DNA of 40,954 nucleotides from Acidobacteriaceae bacterium (GTDB lineage Bacteria; Acidobacteriota; Terriglobia; Acidiferrales; UBA7541): NCBI GenBank assembly GCA_030838075.1, contig JAUTXJ010000417.1, positions 1 to 40,954 of the forward strand, read 5' to 3'. Shown piece by piece: positions 30,898 to 38,617 of this stretch (position 1 is its first letter; each line of letters starts with the position of its first letter). The notes under the pieces were generated by a model. It saw only the letters and a program-made list of their open reading frames with translations, ran no database searches and was not told where the DNA came from. The position numbers and the translations under genes were made by a program.

Positions 30898-33549
30898 GGT
30901 AGTCACAGTCGCCAATTCGGCGCATGCCACGAAGCAAGAAATCTCTAGCCGGTCGCCATCCGTCACAATATGTACCGCGCCATCCCGGTCCGTTCTCAAC
31001 ACCCGCGTCCCGCTTGCTTCTAATCGTTCCAGCAATTCCGGGCTGGGATGTCCATAAGGATTGTCTTCCCCGGACGAAATGATCGCAATCGTCGGTGCTA
31101 CGGCATCCAGAAATTCTTGCGTCGTTGAATTCTTGCTTCCATGGTGGCCAACCTTTAACACATCTGCATGGAGCTCCGCGGAATTCTCCTTCAGCATCGT
31201 ATGCTCCGCCTGTTTTTCTGCGTCACCGGGGAGCAGTAGCGTTCTGTTTCGGTATTTCAATTTTAATACCAGCGAATCGTTGTTTTTCGCCGCCGCCGCA
31301 GGATCGGCGGGAGATATTTCCGGCCACAAAAATTCACCCTGCACTTCATCCAGCGAAAAGTGTTTTCCTCGTGTTTCGTACTCAATCGGTATGTTTCGTT
31401 CTCTCGCCAGTGCTTCCAGTTTCGCCAATGCCGGATTATTAACTTCGCGTCCGATCCAAAGTCGCCCAACATGGAAATTTTCCAGAATAGCGTTCAGCCC
31501 TCCCAGATGATCCTGATGTGCGTGTGTCAAAGCGACCACGTCGATTTTCTGGAATCCCCGCGACCACAAATATGGCGATACCGCCTGCTCGCCAGGATCG
31601 CTCCCTTGGGTTTGCTCGTGCCCAGGGAATCCGCCGAACGCGCCGCCCCCATCAATCAATAGACTCTTGCCCGAAGGCGAAACCACGAACAAGGAATCGC
31701 CTTGACCCACATCCAGCACCGTAAGTTCGAGCTTCCCATCTGACATTCGCGGAGAAAATGGATAGCTCGCAATGATCATCCCCGCCGTAATCAATGCGCC
31801 CAGCAAACTCCAAATTACCGACTTGCGTCGGGCGAATCGCAGGCGCAAACACGTCACGATCGCCGCCAGCGTTATCAGAAAAATAATCGTTGCCCAGAGC
31901 GGTGGCCCCGGGAGGCGGTAGCTTAATTGCTGCAAAAGTGCGAACCTGTGCACTACTTGGAGCAGCCCAGTCGTCACCAATGACACCGGCCCTGCCAGAA
32001 TCTTCCCGAGCGCCGTCCATAACAGCCCGGCAATCAGCGTACAAAATCCTAACGGCACAATAATGGCCGTCAACGGCACCGCTGCAAAATTTACAAATGT
32101 ACCCGCGATAGTCACGCGATGAAATTCGCTCGCAAGTAGCGGCAACATCCCGACCTGCAAAACCAACGTCAGCACAAACAATTCCCATACGCGAAAACAC
32201 AACGCCATTCCACCAATTAATGAACGCCCGGGAACCGTCGCGATTCGCCCAGGCCAACGCAAACGAGTTTCCATTGCGTGCGCCAACAACCGAAGATCAA
32301 TGCGGAATTGCGTTGGCCGCGGCTCATACGAAACATCCTTTGTAACGTCACGCCATCCGCGAAGCGCCCGCGCATACGGCTGCACCGTTCCTTTCATCCA
32401 TGGCAGCGCCAAACCGCCAATACATCCGATCGCCAAAAAAGAAAGTTGAAAGCTCGAATCGCCCAGCGCCGCAGGTCTCGCCACTAGCATTAATAACGCC
32501 GCAATCGCAGCCGAATTCAATAATTCCTGCCGCCGGAAGAAAAATCCTCCAATTACTACGATCGCTGCCATCAAAGCAGCCCGCATAACTGGTGTCCGTT
32601 GTTCGACTACCGTCACATACGCGAGCAGCAACAGTAATGTGAGGGCCATGGTCCACACCCGTGCCCACCGTAGCTTGCGCCCGACCCAAAATAACGCCAC
32701 CGCAATTGCACCCACGTGTAAGCCCGCAACCACCAGGACGTGAAATGCCCCCGTTTTCTGGAAATCCCTCGCCTCGTCGCGATCCACAAAACTGCGATCC
32801 CCAAGCAGCATTGCCCGCAACACTCCCGCTACAGCCACGTCTTTAGACCACAACTCGTCTACTTCGTCGCGCAATCGCCGTCGTCCACGCGAAACCCAGG
32901 AAAACATACTTGGTCTGGCCGGTCCGACCAGCTCCAGCAATCCCGGCGCACGCAATGCGCCAACCAGATCAACGCCTTGCTCTGACAGGTAAGCCCGCTT
33001 ATCGAACGCTCCCTCGTCGCGATACACTTGCGGCAATTTTGCCCGCGTCAAAACGGCAATGGAGTCTCCCGCGCGCACCGCCGCCGGCGCCCCGCTATCC
33101 GTACGCACGATATAGCCAAGACGTAGTCCACCGCTTGTAGGCACAAACACTCCTTCGTGATCGACGCCAGAAAGCTCGATGTTGTAGCCCATCCCCCAAG
33201 GAAGCTTTTCCGGCTCATCCGCCAATCGTCCGTAATATCTGAGCGGCGATTTCAGGTTAATTTTCCCGGCGTCCACCAGACTCAAAATATGATCCGCTCG
33301 CCTCGGTTGTTCCTCGATGCAAGCCCCGGCCATGCCGAGCATTCCCCAGCACAAAAGCGTTGCCAACCCCGCGACAACGAGTCGCGAGCGAACCGCGAAA
33401 ACAATACCGATCAGCAGGGAAGCAGCGGCGCTAAAGAGAAGCAATGCTATGAATGCGCGAGAGCTACTACGATGAGTGATTTCGGGGTTCAGGCCGCAAG
33501 CGACCCCCAAGGCGAATGCCGTGGTGATCGCAAGTGCCGGCAGTTTCAT
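30853..33549 (-). CDS. comEC: DNA uptake protein ComEC/Rec2
   Basis: Inner-membrane channel for single-stranded DNA during transformation. The N-terminal part (about 1-220) contains the DUF4131/OB region with two membrane helices. The competence domain follows, with the signature TGAFHVLVVAGLHVGAIA and several helices (about 250-580). The C-terminal metallo-beta-lactamase domain (about 600-880) shows LDVGQGDS, THAHQDHLGGL, a GDAEKQAE loop and VGHHGSKNST, so the predicted nuclease-type metal site is intact. At 898 residues it is somewhat longer than usual. It starts in an ATGA overlap with rlmD. No comEA or pilus genes are in the window, so active competence cannot be judged. Confidence 0.95.
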   Translation of the reverse strand: MKLPALAITTAFALGVACGLNPEITHRSSSRAFIALLLFSAAASLLIGIVFAVRSRLVVAGLATLLCWGMLGMAGACIEEQPRRADHILSLVDAGKINLKSPLRYYGRLADEPEKLPWGMGYNIELSGVDHEGVFVPTSGGLRLGYIVRTDSGAPAAVRAGDSIAVLTRAKLPQVYRDEGAFDKRAYLSEQGVDLVGALRAPGLLELVGPARPSMFSWVSRGRRRLRDEVDELWSKDVAVAGVLRAMLLGDRSFVDRDEARDFQKTGAFHVLVVAGLHVGAIAVALFWVGRKLRWARVWTMALTLLLLLAYVTVVEQRTPVMRAALMAAIVVIGGFFFRRQELLNSAAIAALLMLVARPAALGDSSFQLSFLAIGCIGGLALPWMKGTVQPYARALRGWRDVTKDVSYEPRPTQFRIDLRLLAHAMETRLRWPGRIATVPGRSLIGGMALCFRVWELFVLTLVLQVGMLPLLASEFHRVTIAGTFVNFAAVPLTAIIVPLGFCTLIAGLLWTALGKILAGPVSLVTTGLLQVVHRFALLQQLSYRLPGPPLWATIIFLITLAAIVTCLRLRFARRKSVIWSLLGALITAGMIIASYPFSPRMSDGKLELTVLDVGQGDSLFVVSPSGKSLLIDGGGAFGGFPGHEQTQGSDPGEQAVSPYLWSRGFQKIDVVALTHAHQDHLGGLNAILENFHVGRLWIGREVNNPALAKLEALARERNIPIEYETRGKHFSLDEVQGEFLWPEISPADPAAAAKNNDSLVLKLKYRNRTLLLPGDAEKQAEHTMLKENSAELHADVLKVGHHGSKNSTTQEFLDAVAPTIAIISSGEDNPYGHPSPELLERLEASGTRVLRTDRDGAVHIVTDGDRLEISCFVACAELATVTTSKRAETPNQNQNNQ

Positions 33550-34904
33550 GCAACTTTTCGCAATCGAACCAGCGTTTCAATATGAAATGTCTGCGGAAAC
33601 AAATCAAACATATCCATGGCAGTAATTTCGTAACGATTGGTCGCCCCAGCCGCATTCTGCGCACCCTCTTCCGCGCCAGTTTCAGTGCCCGCTTGAGCAG
33701 AAGTCCCGCGAGATCTCCGCTGTGACCCAGTCAATACGGTTAAATCCCTCGCCAGCGTGGAAGGGTCACAGGACAAATACACGATCTCTGCAGCTCCTAA
33801 CGACGCAAGCGCCGCTGCAGCCGCCGTACCAAGCCCAGATCTCGGCGGGTCTAGAACAACAAAATCCGGCCGTTCTGCGGTCTTTTTCAAAAACTCCTCG
33901 GCATGCTCGTTATGAGAGACCGCATCAACTCCAGCACTCTTCGCGTTCGCAAACAAATCCCGCGTAGCCGCCAGATTCGCATCCACACTCACCACTCGTT
34001 CGAATGTCTGCGCCAGCGGCAAAGTAAAAAAACCCACGCCAGAGTACAAATCCAGTGCGAGATCGCCTTTCGCGCCGGCCGTCACGGCCCTCAGCAAATT
34101 CTCTGTCAGGAAACGGTTCACCTGAAAAAACGACAAATGGCTTACCTGGTATTTGAACCCGCCCACCTCATGAACCAGAAATCCAGGCCCACTCAATTCG
34201 AAGCGATCCTTCTTCTGGTCCAGCAACAACAAGCTTTCAAGCCGTGGCAATTCCGTACGAAACAGGAAAGCGATCTCTCCCGCTGGCGTGTGGAATTTAT
34301 CGAATGCCACGTTAAGCGCAATTTTCTCATCCGCTGAGTCCGTAAACGCCTCAATCTCTAGAATGCCCGCCGGCAATTTTCCGCCTCGCGCCATCTCTTG
34401 CAACAGCGTGAACGTCTCCAGCAATCGCGGCGAAAGTATTGGACAAGTGTCGATCGGCAGAATCACCGAACTCTCCGGCAAAAAATAGCCGAGAGCCCGG
34501 GGCATTCCGCTCCGCACCGCCCACTGCGCCCGGTTGCGGTACCCGTAAGGTGCCCCGGAGTGTGCCGCTATCTCCCCGTTCCATTGCACCCCGCCCAGCC
34601 GCGAAAGCGTCTCGCGCAAAATCTCGATCTTCAACCGCACCTGCTCCGCCGCGGGAATATGCTGATAATGGCATCCCCCGCAAACCTGAAAGTGTGGGCA
34701 TCCAGGCGCTATTCGTTCCGCGGAAGGCGAAGTCACTTCCACCAGCTTGGTCCAGATCAATTTTTTCTTTTTAGTCTTGGCAGCCGCGCGCACACCTTCG
34801 CCAGGCAGCACATAAGGAACAAACACGGTATTGCCATCCGCATGCGTCAGTCCGTCACCGCCATAAACAAGCTTCTCAATTGATAACAGTAACTCATCTG
34901 ACAT
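33546..34904 (-). CDS. rlmD: 23S rRNA (uracil-5-)-methyltransferase, RlmD/RumA type
   Basis: SAM-dependent methyltransferase that makes m5U in 23S rRNA (U1939 in E. coli; the exact target here is not known). An N-terminal TRAM domain (about 5-60) precedes an iron-sulfur set: Cys69, Cys75, Cys78 and Cys154. The SAM site is LYSGVGFFTLPLA, the catalytic region DPPRSGLG, and the nucleophilic Cys is in YLSCDPSTLARDL; FHIE near the end gives the general base. A ~30-residue Arg/Ala/Thr/Glu-rich insert follows the nucleophile region, longer than in E. coli. GAGGG sits 7 nt before the ATG. It shares ATGA with comEC and diverges from the secreted protein at 35067. Confidence 0.9.
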   Translation of the reverse strand: MSDELLLSIEKLVYGGDGLTHADGNTVFVPYVLPGEGVRAAAKTKKKKLIWTKLVEVTSPSAERIAPGCPHFQVCGGCHYQHIPAAEQVRLKIEILRETLSRLGGVQWNGEIAAHSGAPYGYRNRAQWAVRSGMPRALGYFLPESSVILPIDTCPILSPRLLETFTLLQEMARGGKLPAGILEIEAFTDSADEKIALNVAFDKFHTPAGEIAFLFRTELPRLESLLLLDQKKDRFELSGPGFLVHEVGGFKYQVSHLSFFQVNRFLTENLLRAVTAGAKGDLALDLYSGVGFFTLPLAQTFERVVSVDANLAATRDLFANAKSAGVDAVSHNEHAEEFLKKTAERPDFVVLDPPRSGLGTAAAAALASLGAAEIVYLSCDPSTLARDLTVLTGSQRRSRGTSAQAGTETGAEEGAQNAAGATNRYEITAMDMFDLFPQTFHIETLVRLRKVA

Positions 34905-35066
34905 AGTTAAACCCTCTATTTTACTGCGAGCAGTCGGGACGCAGCCGTCTCAGCGATATCTGCAGAAGAAATGCGGTCAGAAAAGTGTAACCGACAAGCC
35001 TCAAAAAAGCGCGTGATGTACAATACCAATTGATTTGGAACTCCAGCCCAGAAATCGTGGTGTCTA

Positions 35067-35756
35067 ATGTTGAGCAAACACCCCTCTGTTCGGGTCGTTC
35101 TTTATCTCGCCGCTGTCCTGATGCTCTCTGGAGTCCTTTTCGCGCAGAGCACTTCAAACAAAACGCTGGTGGTTAACGGTAAAATCGCCAGTGCGGGCGT
35201 CCGACAAATCAACGGCCGCTTGTACATCGACCTGGAGACCCTTGCCCAGGCCACCAACGCCGTATTCACGGTTGAGCCCCGTCGTGTGGTGCTCACCATA
35301 CCTCCTGCCGATCCCGGCGCTGTCGCGACTGACGATTCTGCGCAGAATTCACAAAAGCTTTCCCGCGACTTTGCCTCCGCCGCTATATCCGCCCTTGCCA
35401 ACATGAGAGAGTGGCGCGTAGCCGTCCGAGCCATGATTCTCTACGGACTGGCGGTCAGCGACACATGGGTGCAGGCCTATCATAATCAAAGCTTGGACGG
35501 TATCCGCCAGGCTGGCGTCGCTGCCTCCACTGACGCCGATAGGAATGCTCTTCAACTACTGCAGAACGAAGCCGATGCCATGACCGCTTGGGCCAACCAA
35601 GTGGACTCTGCCCGTCAGGAACTAAATGGTGCCCGCACCGTCGATCCTAATACCCTGCAGAACGACCCAACCCTGGCGAAAATTCAAAAGTGCAGCCAGT
35701 TCCTGAACTCCATGGTGCTCAGCGGTACGTTCAACGACGACCCCAGCTGCCACTAA
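35067..35756 (+). CDS. Exported protein with a copper-amine-oxidase-like N-terminal (stalk) domain
   Basis: A 229-residue protein with a signal peptide (1-27, cleavage near Phe-Ala-Gln). Residues ~32-80 resemble the short beta module of the copper amine oxidase N-terminal/stalk type: Val-Asn-Gly-Lys at the start, Ile-Asn-Gly-Arg-Leu-Tyr-Ile-Asp-Leu-Glu-x-Leu-Ala then Val-Val-Leu-Thr-Ile-Pro. The rest (about 95-229) is mostly alpha-helical with a helical pair at Ala-Ile-Ser-Ala-Leu-Ala-Asn-Met-Arg and a cysteine pair (Lys-Cys-Ser-Gln and the final Asp-Pro-Ser-Cys-His), perhaps a disulfide. I do not recognise the helical part. No clear ribosome site or promoter is seen; TACAAT at 35019-35024 is a possible -10. 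Confidence 0.65.
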   Translation: MLSKHPSVRVVLYLAAVLMLSGVLFAQSTSNKTLVVNGKIASAGVRQINGRLYIDLETLAQATNAVFTVEPRRVVLTIPPADPGAVATDDSAQNSQKLSRDFASAAISALANMREWRVAVRAMILYGLAVSDTWVQAYHNQSLDGIRQAGVAASTDADRNALQLLQNEADAMTAWANQVDSARQELNGARTVDPNTLQNDPTLAKIQKCSQFLNSMVLSGTFNDDPSCH

Positions 35757-35804
35757 ACTAAAGAGATTCGTGTTCCGATATCGCCGTCCAAACACTAACC
35801 TGTC

Positions 35805-35879
35805 ATTCCGACCGGAGCGGGCCGACGCATTTTCTTCTCGTTCGCTCCTGCGAACGAGTCGGCCCCGAAGTGGAGGAAT
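35805..35879. repeat. Structured intergenic inverted repeat between convergent genes
   Basis: This gap holds nested inverted repeats. The core is a perfect 9-bp stem CTCGTTCGC (35837-35845) / GCGAACGAG (35850-35858) with a TCCT loop. Around it GGGCCGA (35819-35825) pairs with TCGGCCC (35859-35865), and ATTCC (35805-35809) with GGAAT (35875-35879). The outer text, GTCATTCCGA with GAGGAATCTC as mirror, resembles an intergenic repeat seen widely in some environmental bacteria. It lies between two convergent genes, so it may act as a bidirectional terminator or be a repetitive element; only one copy is in the window. Confidence 0.55.
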
Positions 35880-35896
35880 CTCTCGGCGATGTTCCC

Positions 35897-36637
35897 TCAC
35901 GCCAAATAAAAAAGACTCAGCCTAGGCAATCCAAACTCCTCCAGTAATCGCTTTTGTATATATTGCTTTTCCACCAGCGCCAATTGTTCCACCTTCATTT
36001 TCTTCCGGTACGCCACCAATTGCCCGTCCATCTCGCGTCTCAGCTGCAGCATGCGTTCTTCGCTGACATAACTAGCCATCAGCGCTTGTTGCTTGTCGTC
36101 CAGAATTGTCAATCGCCGCTCCATATCTTCCAGATCGACCGACCCGGGTGTATCGAGTAGCGCCATACTGGATTCCAGCGATTTTGCGATTTCCAGTAAA
36201 CGCGAACTGAATTCGAGTCCCGCCTGACTGGCCGCCAGCTTTTTCGCCGCAGCTCTAATCCCGTCCACGTTTCGCGCGAAATAAGCCTTAATCTCCTCGC
36301 GAGAGAATATCTCCTTTGGCGCAGCTCGCGCGGCCCGTGTGGCGTTAGACCCGCTTCCTGCCGCCGCCTCTTGCTGTTCCTCCGCGGCTCCCAGGACCGC
36401 GTCCGTGCAGTAAGCCAAGCTCTTCAGAGGTTTGCCCAACCCGCCACGCCTCGACCTCTGGTAACTCTCAAATGCGCGATCAATCCCTTTCAAAGCCGCG
36501 TCCAAAGGAATCCCCGCCTTCTGCCAGGTCTCCATAATCGCCCAGTCAAGCGGCGACACCAGTAGATGAGCGCCACGCTTCTTCCAAAAATATTCCTCGA
36601 TCTCCGTGAAGTAGTTGAAGTAGTTCCAGCTGTCCAT
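35897..36637 (-). CDS. Conserved-looking protein of unknown function (coaX/birA neighbour)
   Basis: I do not recognise the family. It has 246 residues from ATG 36637 (a TTG at 36649 would add four). The first ~70 residues have a globular part with FWKKRGAHLLVSPLDWAI and ETWQKAGIPLDAALKGI, which looks helical and resembles small helical domains that begin with a Trp-Lys-Lys-Arg-Gly turn. A low-complexity Ala/Gln/Ser stretch follows (about 85-110). Residues ~115-230 are long charged helices, probably coiled coil, with MERRLTILDDKQQALM and REMDGQLVAYRKKMK. No signal peptide or membrane segment is seen. It lies 44 nt after coaX and likely belongs to the birA-coaX operon. Confidence 0.7.
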   Translation of the reverse strand: MDSWNYFNYFTEIEEYFWKKRGAHLLVSPLDWAIMETWQKAGIPLDAALKGIDRAFESYQRSRRGGLGKPLKSLAYCTDAVLGAAEEQQEAAAGSGSNATRAARAAPKEIFSREEIKAYFARNVDGIRAAAKKLAASQAGLEFSSRLLEIAKSLESSMALLDTPGSVDLEDMERRLTILDDKQQALMASYVSEERMLQLRREMDGQLVAYRKKMKVEQLALVEKQYIQKRLLEEFGLPRLSLFYLA

Positions 36638-36681
36638 GTGTGATGACAAAAGGGAAGCCGACCAGTTGTTAAGCTTTGCCG

Positions 36682-37518
36682 TTATGATCGCGGGGTTTTC
36701 TTCTCTGCGACGTCACCACCTACTTCACGAAGCCGCCCCGCCCTGCTTGAATCCGCAGCCTGATTCTTTTCCCAGATCAGCCGCAAACCCTTCAACGTCA
36801 AAAATTCGTCCGTATGCTGAATATGTTTCGAACCGCGCGCAACCAGTTTTGCATGCCCGCCGGTCGCCACCACCGTCACCTCGTGGCCAAGCTCATCCTT
36901 CATGCGTTTCAGCATGCCGTCCACTAAGTCCACGAATCCGTAATAAAGTCCAGATTGCATATGGCTCACTGTATTTGTTCCGATGACTTTTCCCGGATCC
37001 TTAATCTCCACGCGCGAAAGTCTTGCCGCTCGCGCAAATAACGCTTCCGACGAAATTCCGATGCCCGGCGCGATCGCCCCACCGAGATACTCACCGCGCG
37101 CCGAGATCACGTCAAAAGTAATAGCCGTCCCAAAATCCACCACGATGCACGGGCCGTACTCGTGAAACGCCGCCACCCCATTTACAATTCGGTCCGCGCC
37201 CACTTCCAGCGGATTATCAACCAGCACTGCCATCCCCGTTTTCACGCCGGGCTCCACGAATAGCGCTTTCTTTCCCAAGTAAATCCGTGCCATTTCGCTG
37301 AGTGTCCAATTCACCGGCGGTACCACCGAGCTGATCATCACGCCAGTAATCGCGTCCCGGTCCAGCCCCGCCAGCGTGAATAAATTTCTCGTCAACACGC
37401 CATATTCATCAACCGTTTGCTCCCGCGCTGTGCTCAGCCGCCAATTGGCGACCAGCTCAGTGTCGCGAAAAACTCCCAGAACCGTATTCGTATTTCCAAC
37501 ATCGATGGTCAGGAGCAT
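36682..37518 (-). CDS. coaX: Type III pantothenate kinase
   Basis: CoaX phosphorylates pantothenate in the first step of CoA synthesis; type III enzymes are insensitive to CoA feedback and require a monovalent cation. The acetate/sugar kinase fold is visible: [12 protein letters not shown] at the N-terminus with Asp6, [12 protein letters not shown] with the catalytic Asp, and [11 protein letters not shown] for phosphate binding. GGAIAPGI and [11 protein letters not shown] also match. The length of 278 residues includes a C-terminal tail about 20 residues longer than the family average. It follows birA by 27 nt, a common pairing in bacteria. No other CoA gene is nearby. Confidence 0.96.
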   Translation of the reverse strand: MLLTIDVGNTNTVLGVFRDTELVANWRLSTAREQTVDEYGVLTRNLFTLAGLDRDAITGVMISSVVPPVNWTLSEMARIYLGKKALFVEPGVKTGMAVLVDNPLEVGADRIVNGVAAFHEYGPCIVVDFGTAITFDVISARGEYLGGAIAPGIGISSEALFARAARLSRVEIKDPGKVIGTNTVSHMQSGLYYGFVDLVDGMLKRMKDELGHEVTVVATGGHAKLVARGSKHIQHTDEFLTLKGLRLIWEKNQAADSSRAGRLREVGGDVAEKKTPRS

Positions 37519-37545
37519 ATTTGCCCGTTCGTCCGCATCTTCAGT

Positions 37546-38565
37546 TTACCGAACCTCGGTAACGTCGCCAGCAATCACCGTCGTTGTCTCGCCCGTGTCA
37601 CGTTTCACTCTCAACAAACCTTCTTCTTCCAATCCAGCCGTTATTCCGGTGAAGCTGTCTCTGCCATTGGTTACCCGTACGCGCTTGCCACGCGCATAGC
37701 TCGAGGTCGCTTCGAAGCGTTTCACCACACTTTTCGCGCCCTCGCGTAGCAACTCCTGGTAATCGGGCTCAAATTGTCGCAGGAATTGCACCAGCACTTC
37801 CAGCCGCGATTGCACCCGTCCAGTCTCGATCCGCAGAGAGGTGCTTTTGCTCGCCAAATCGGCTGGAAATTTCTCCTGGTTCACATTGATCCCGATTCCC
37901 ACAATCACAAACCGTATTTGCGCTGGCTCTGCATGCATTTCCGTTAAAATCCCGCCCACTTTTTTCCCGTTGATAAGCAAATCGTTGGGCCACTTCAAAT
38001 CCACATTTAGGCCCGTCACTCCTTGCACTGCGGCGTGCGCCGACAACCCCGCCATCATGGTTAGCAGTGGAGCTTGCACCGGAGCCAGCCGCGGCCGTAG
38101 CAAAAGCGTCGCGTAAATTCCCGTGGCGCGTTCAGAATGCCACGTGTTCCCCGCGCGGCCTCGCCCAGCCGTTTGCTCCTCCGCCAGCACCACCGCACCC
38201 TCCGGCTCCCCGGCGTGGCCCAGCTCCAAGGCCACGCGATTGGTCGAATCCGTTTTAAAAAAGTGATAAATCCGCTTCCCAAATAAACTGCCCCGCAATC
38301 TCTGTCGCAGCATGTCAGCGGTCAAAATGTCCGGCACTTGCTCGAGAAAATATCCAGTTGCCGCGCGTCCTTTTACCTTTACGCCCAATTCCCTCAATCG
38401 CGTTACCCATCGGAAGACAGTCGAACGCGATACTCCGATCTCCCGCGCGATCCTCGCTCCGCTGATAACGATCGTTCCATTTTCCGCCAGCAGCGTCAGC
38501 AGCGCAGCGACCTGCCGCTCCGTACTCCCGGCGATATTTCCAGAAGGTTTAACGCGGACTGCCAT
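37546..38565 (-). CDS. birA: Biotin-protein ligase with N-terminal regulatory HTH
   Basis: Attaches biotin to acyl carrier proteins of carboxylases via biotinyl-AMP. Residues ~15-75 form a winged-helix domain (Gly-Val-Ser-Arg-Ser-Thr-Val-Phe-Arg-Trp-Val as recognition helix), so it may also repress biotin genes, as in E. coli BirA. The ligase core holds GRGRAGNTWHSE for biotinyl-adenylate, DLKWPNDLLINGKKVGGILTE with the catalytic Lys, and IGIGINVN. The C-terminal SH3-like domain ends at Gly-Asp-Val-Thr-Glu-Val. AGGA lies 9 nt before ATG 38565. valS ends 53 nt upstream. No biotin operon or operator is seen in the window. Confidence 0.95.
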   Translation of the reverse strand: MAVRVKPSGNIAGSTERQVAALLTLLAENGTIVISGARIAREIGVSRSTVFRWVTRLRELGVKVKGRAATGYFLEQVPDILTADMLRQRLRGSLFGKRIYHFFKTDSTNRVALELGHAGEPEGAVVLAEEQTAGRGRAGNTWHSERATGIYATLLLRPRLAPVQAPLLTMMAGLSAHAAVQGVTGLNVDLKWPNDLLINGKKVGGILTEMHAEPAQIRFVIVGIGINVNQEKFPADLASKSTSLRIETGRVQSRLEVLVQFLRQFEPDYQELLREGAKSVVKRFEATSSYARGKRVRVTNGRDSFTGITAGLEEEGLLRVKRDTGETTTVIAGDVTEVR

Positions 38566-38617
38566 TAGGTGTGTCCTGACTCAAACAACTGCGCGCCTGC
38601 GGCCGTTCCATCTTCAA

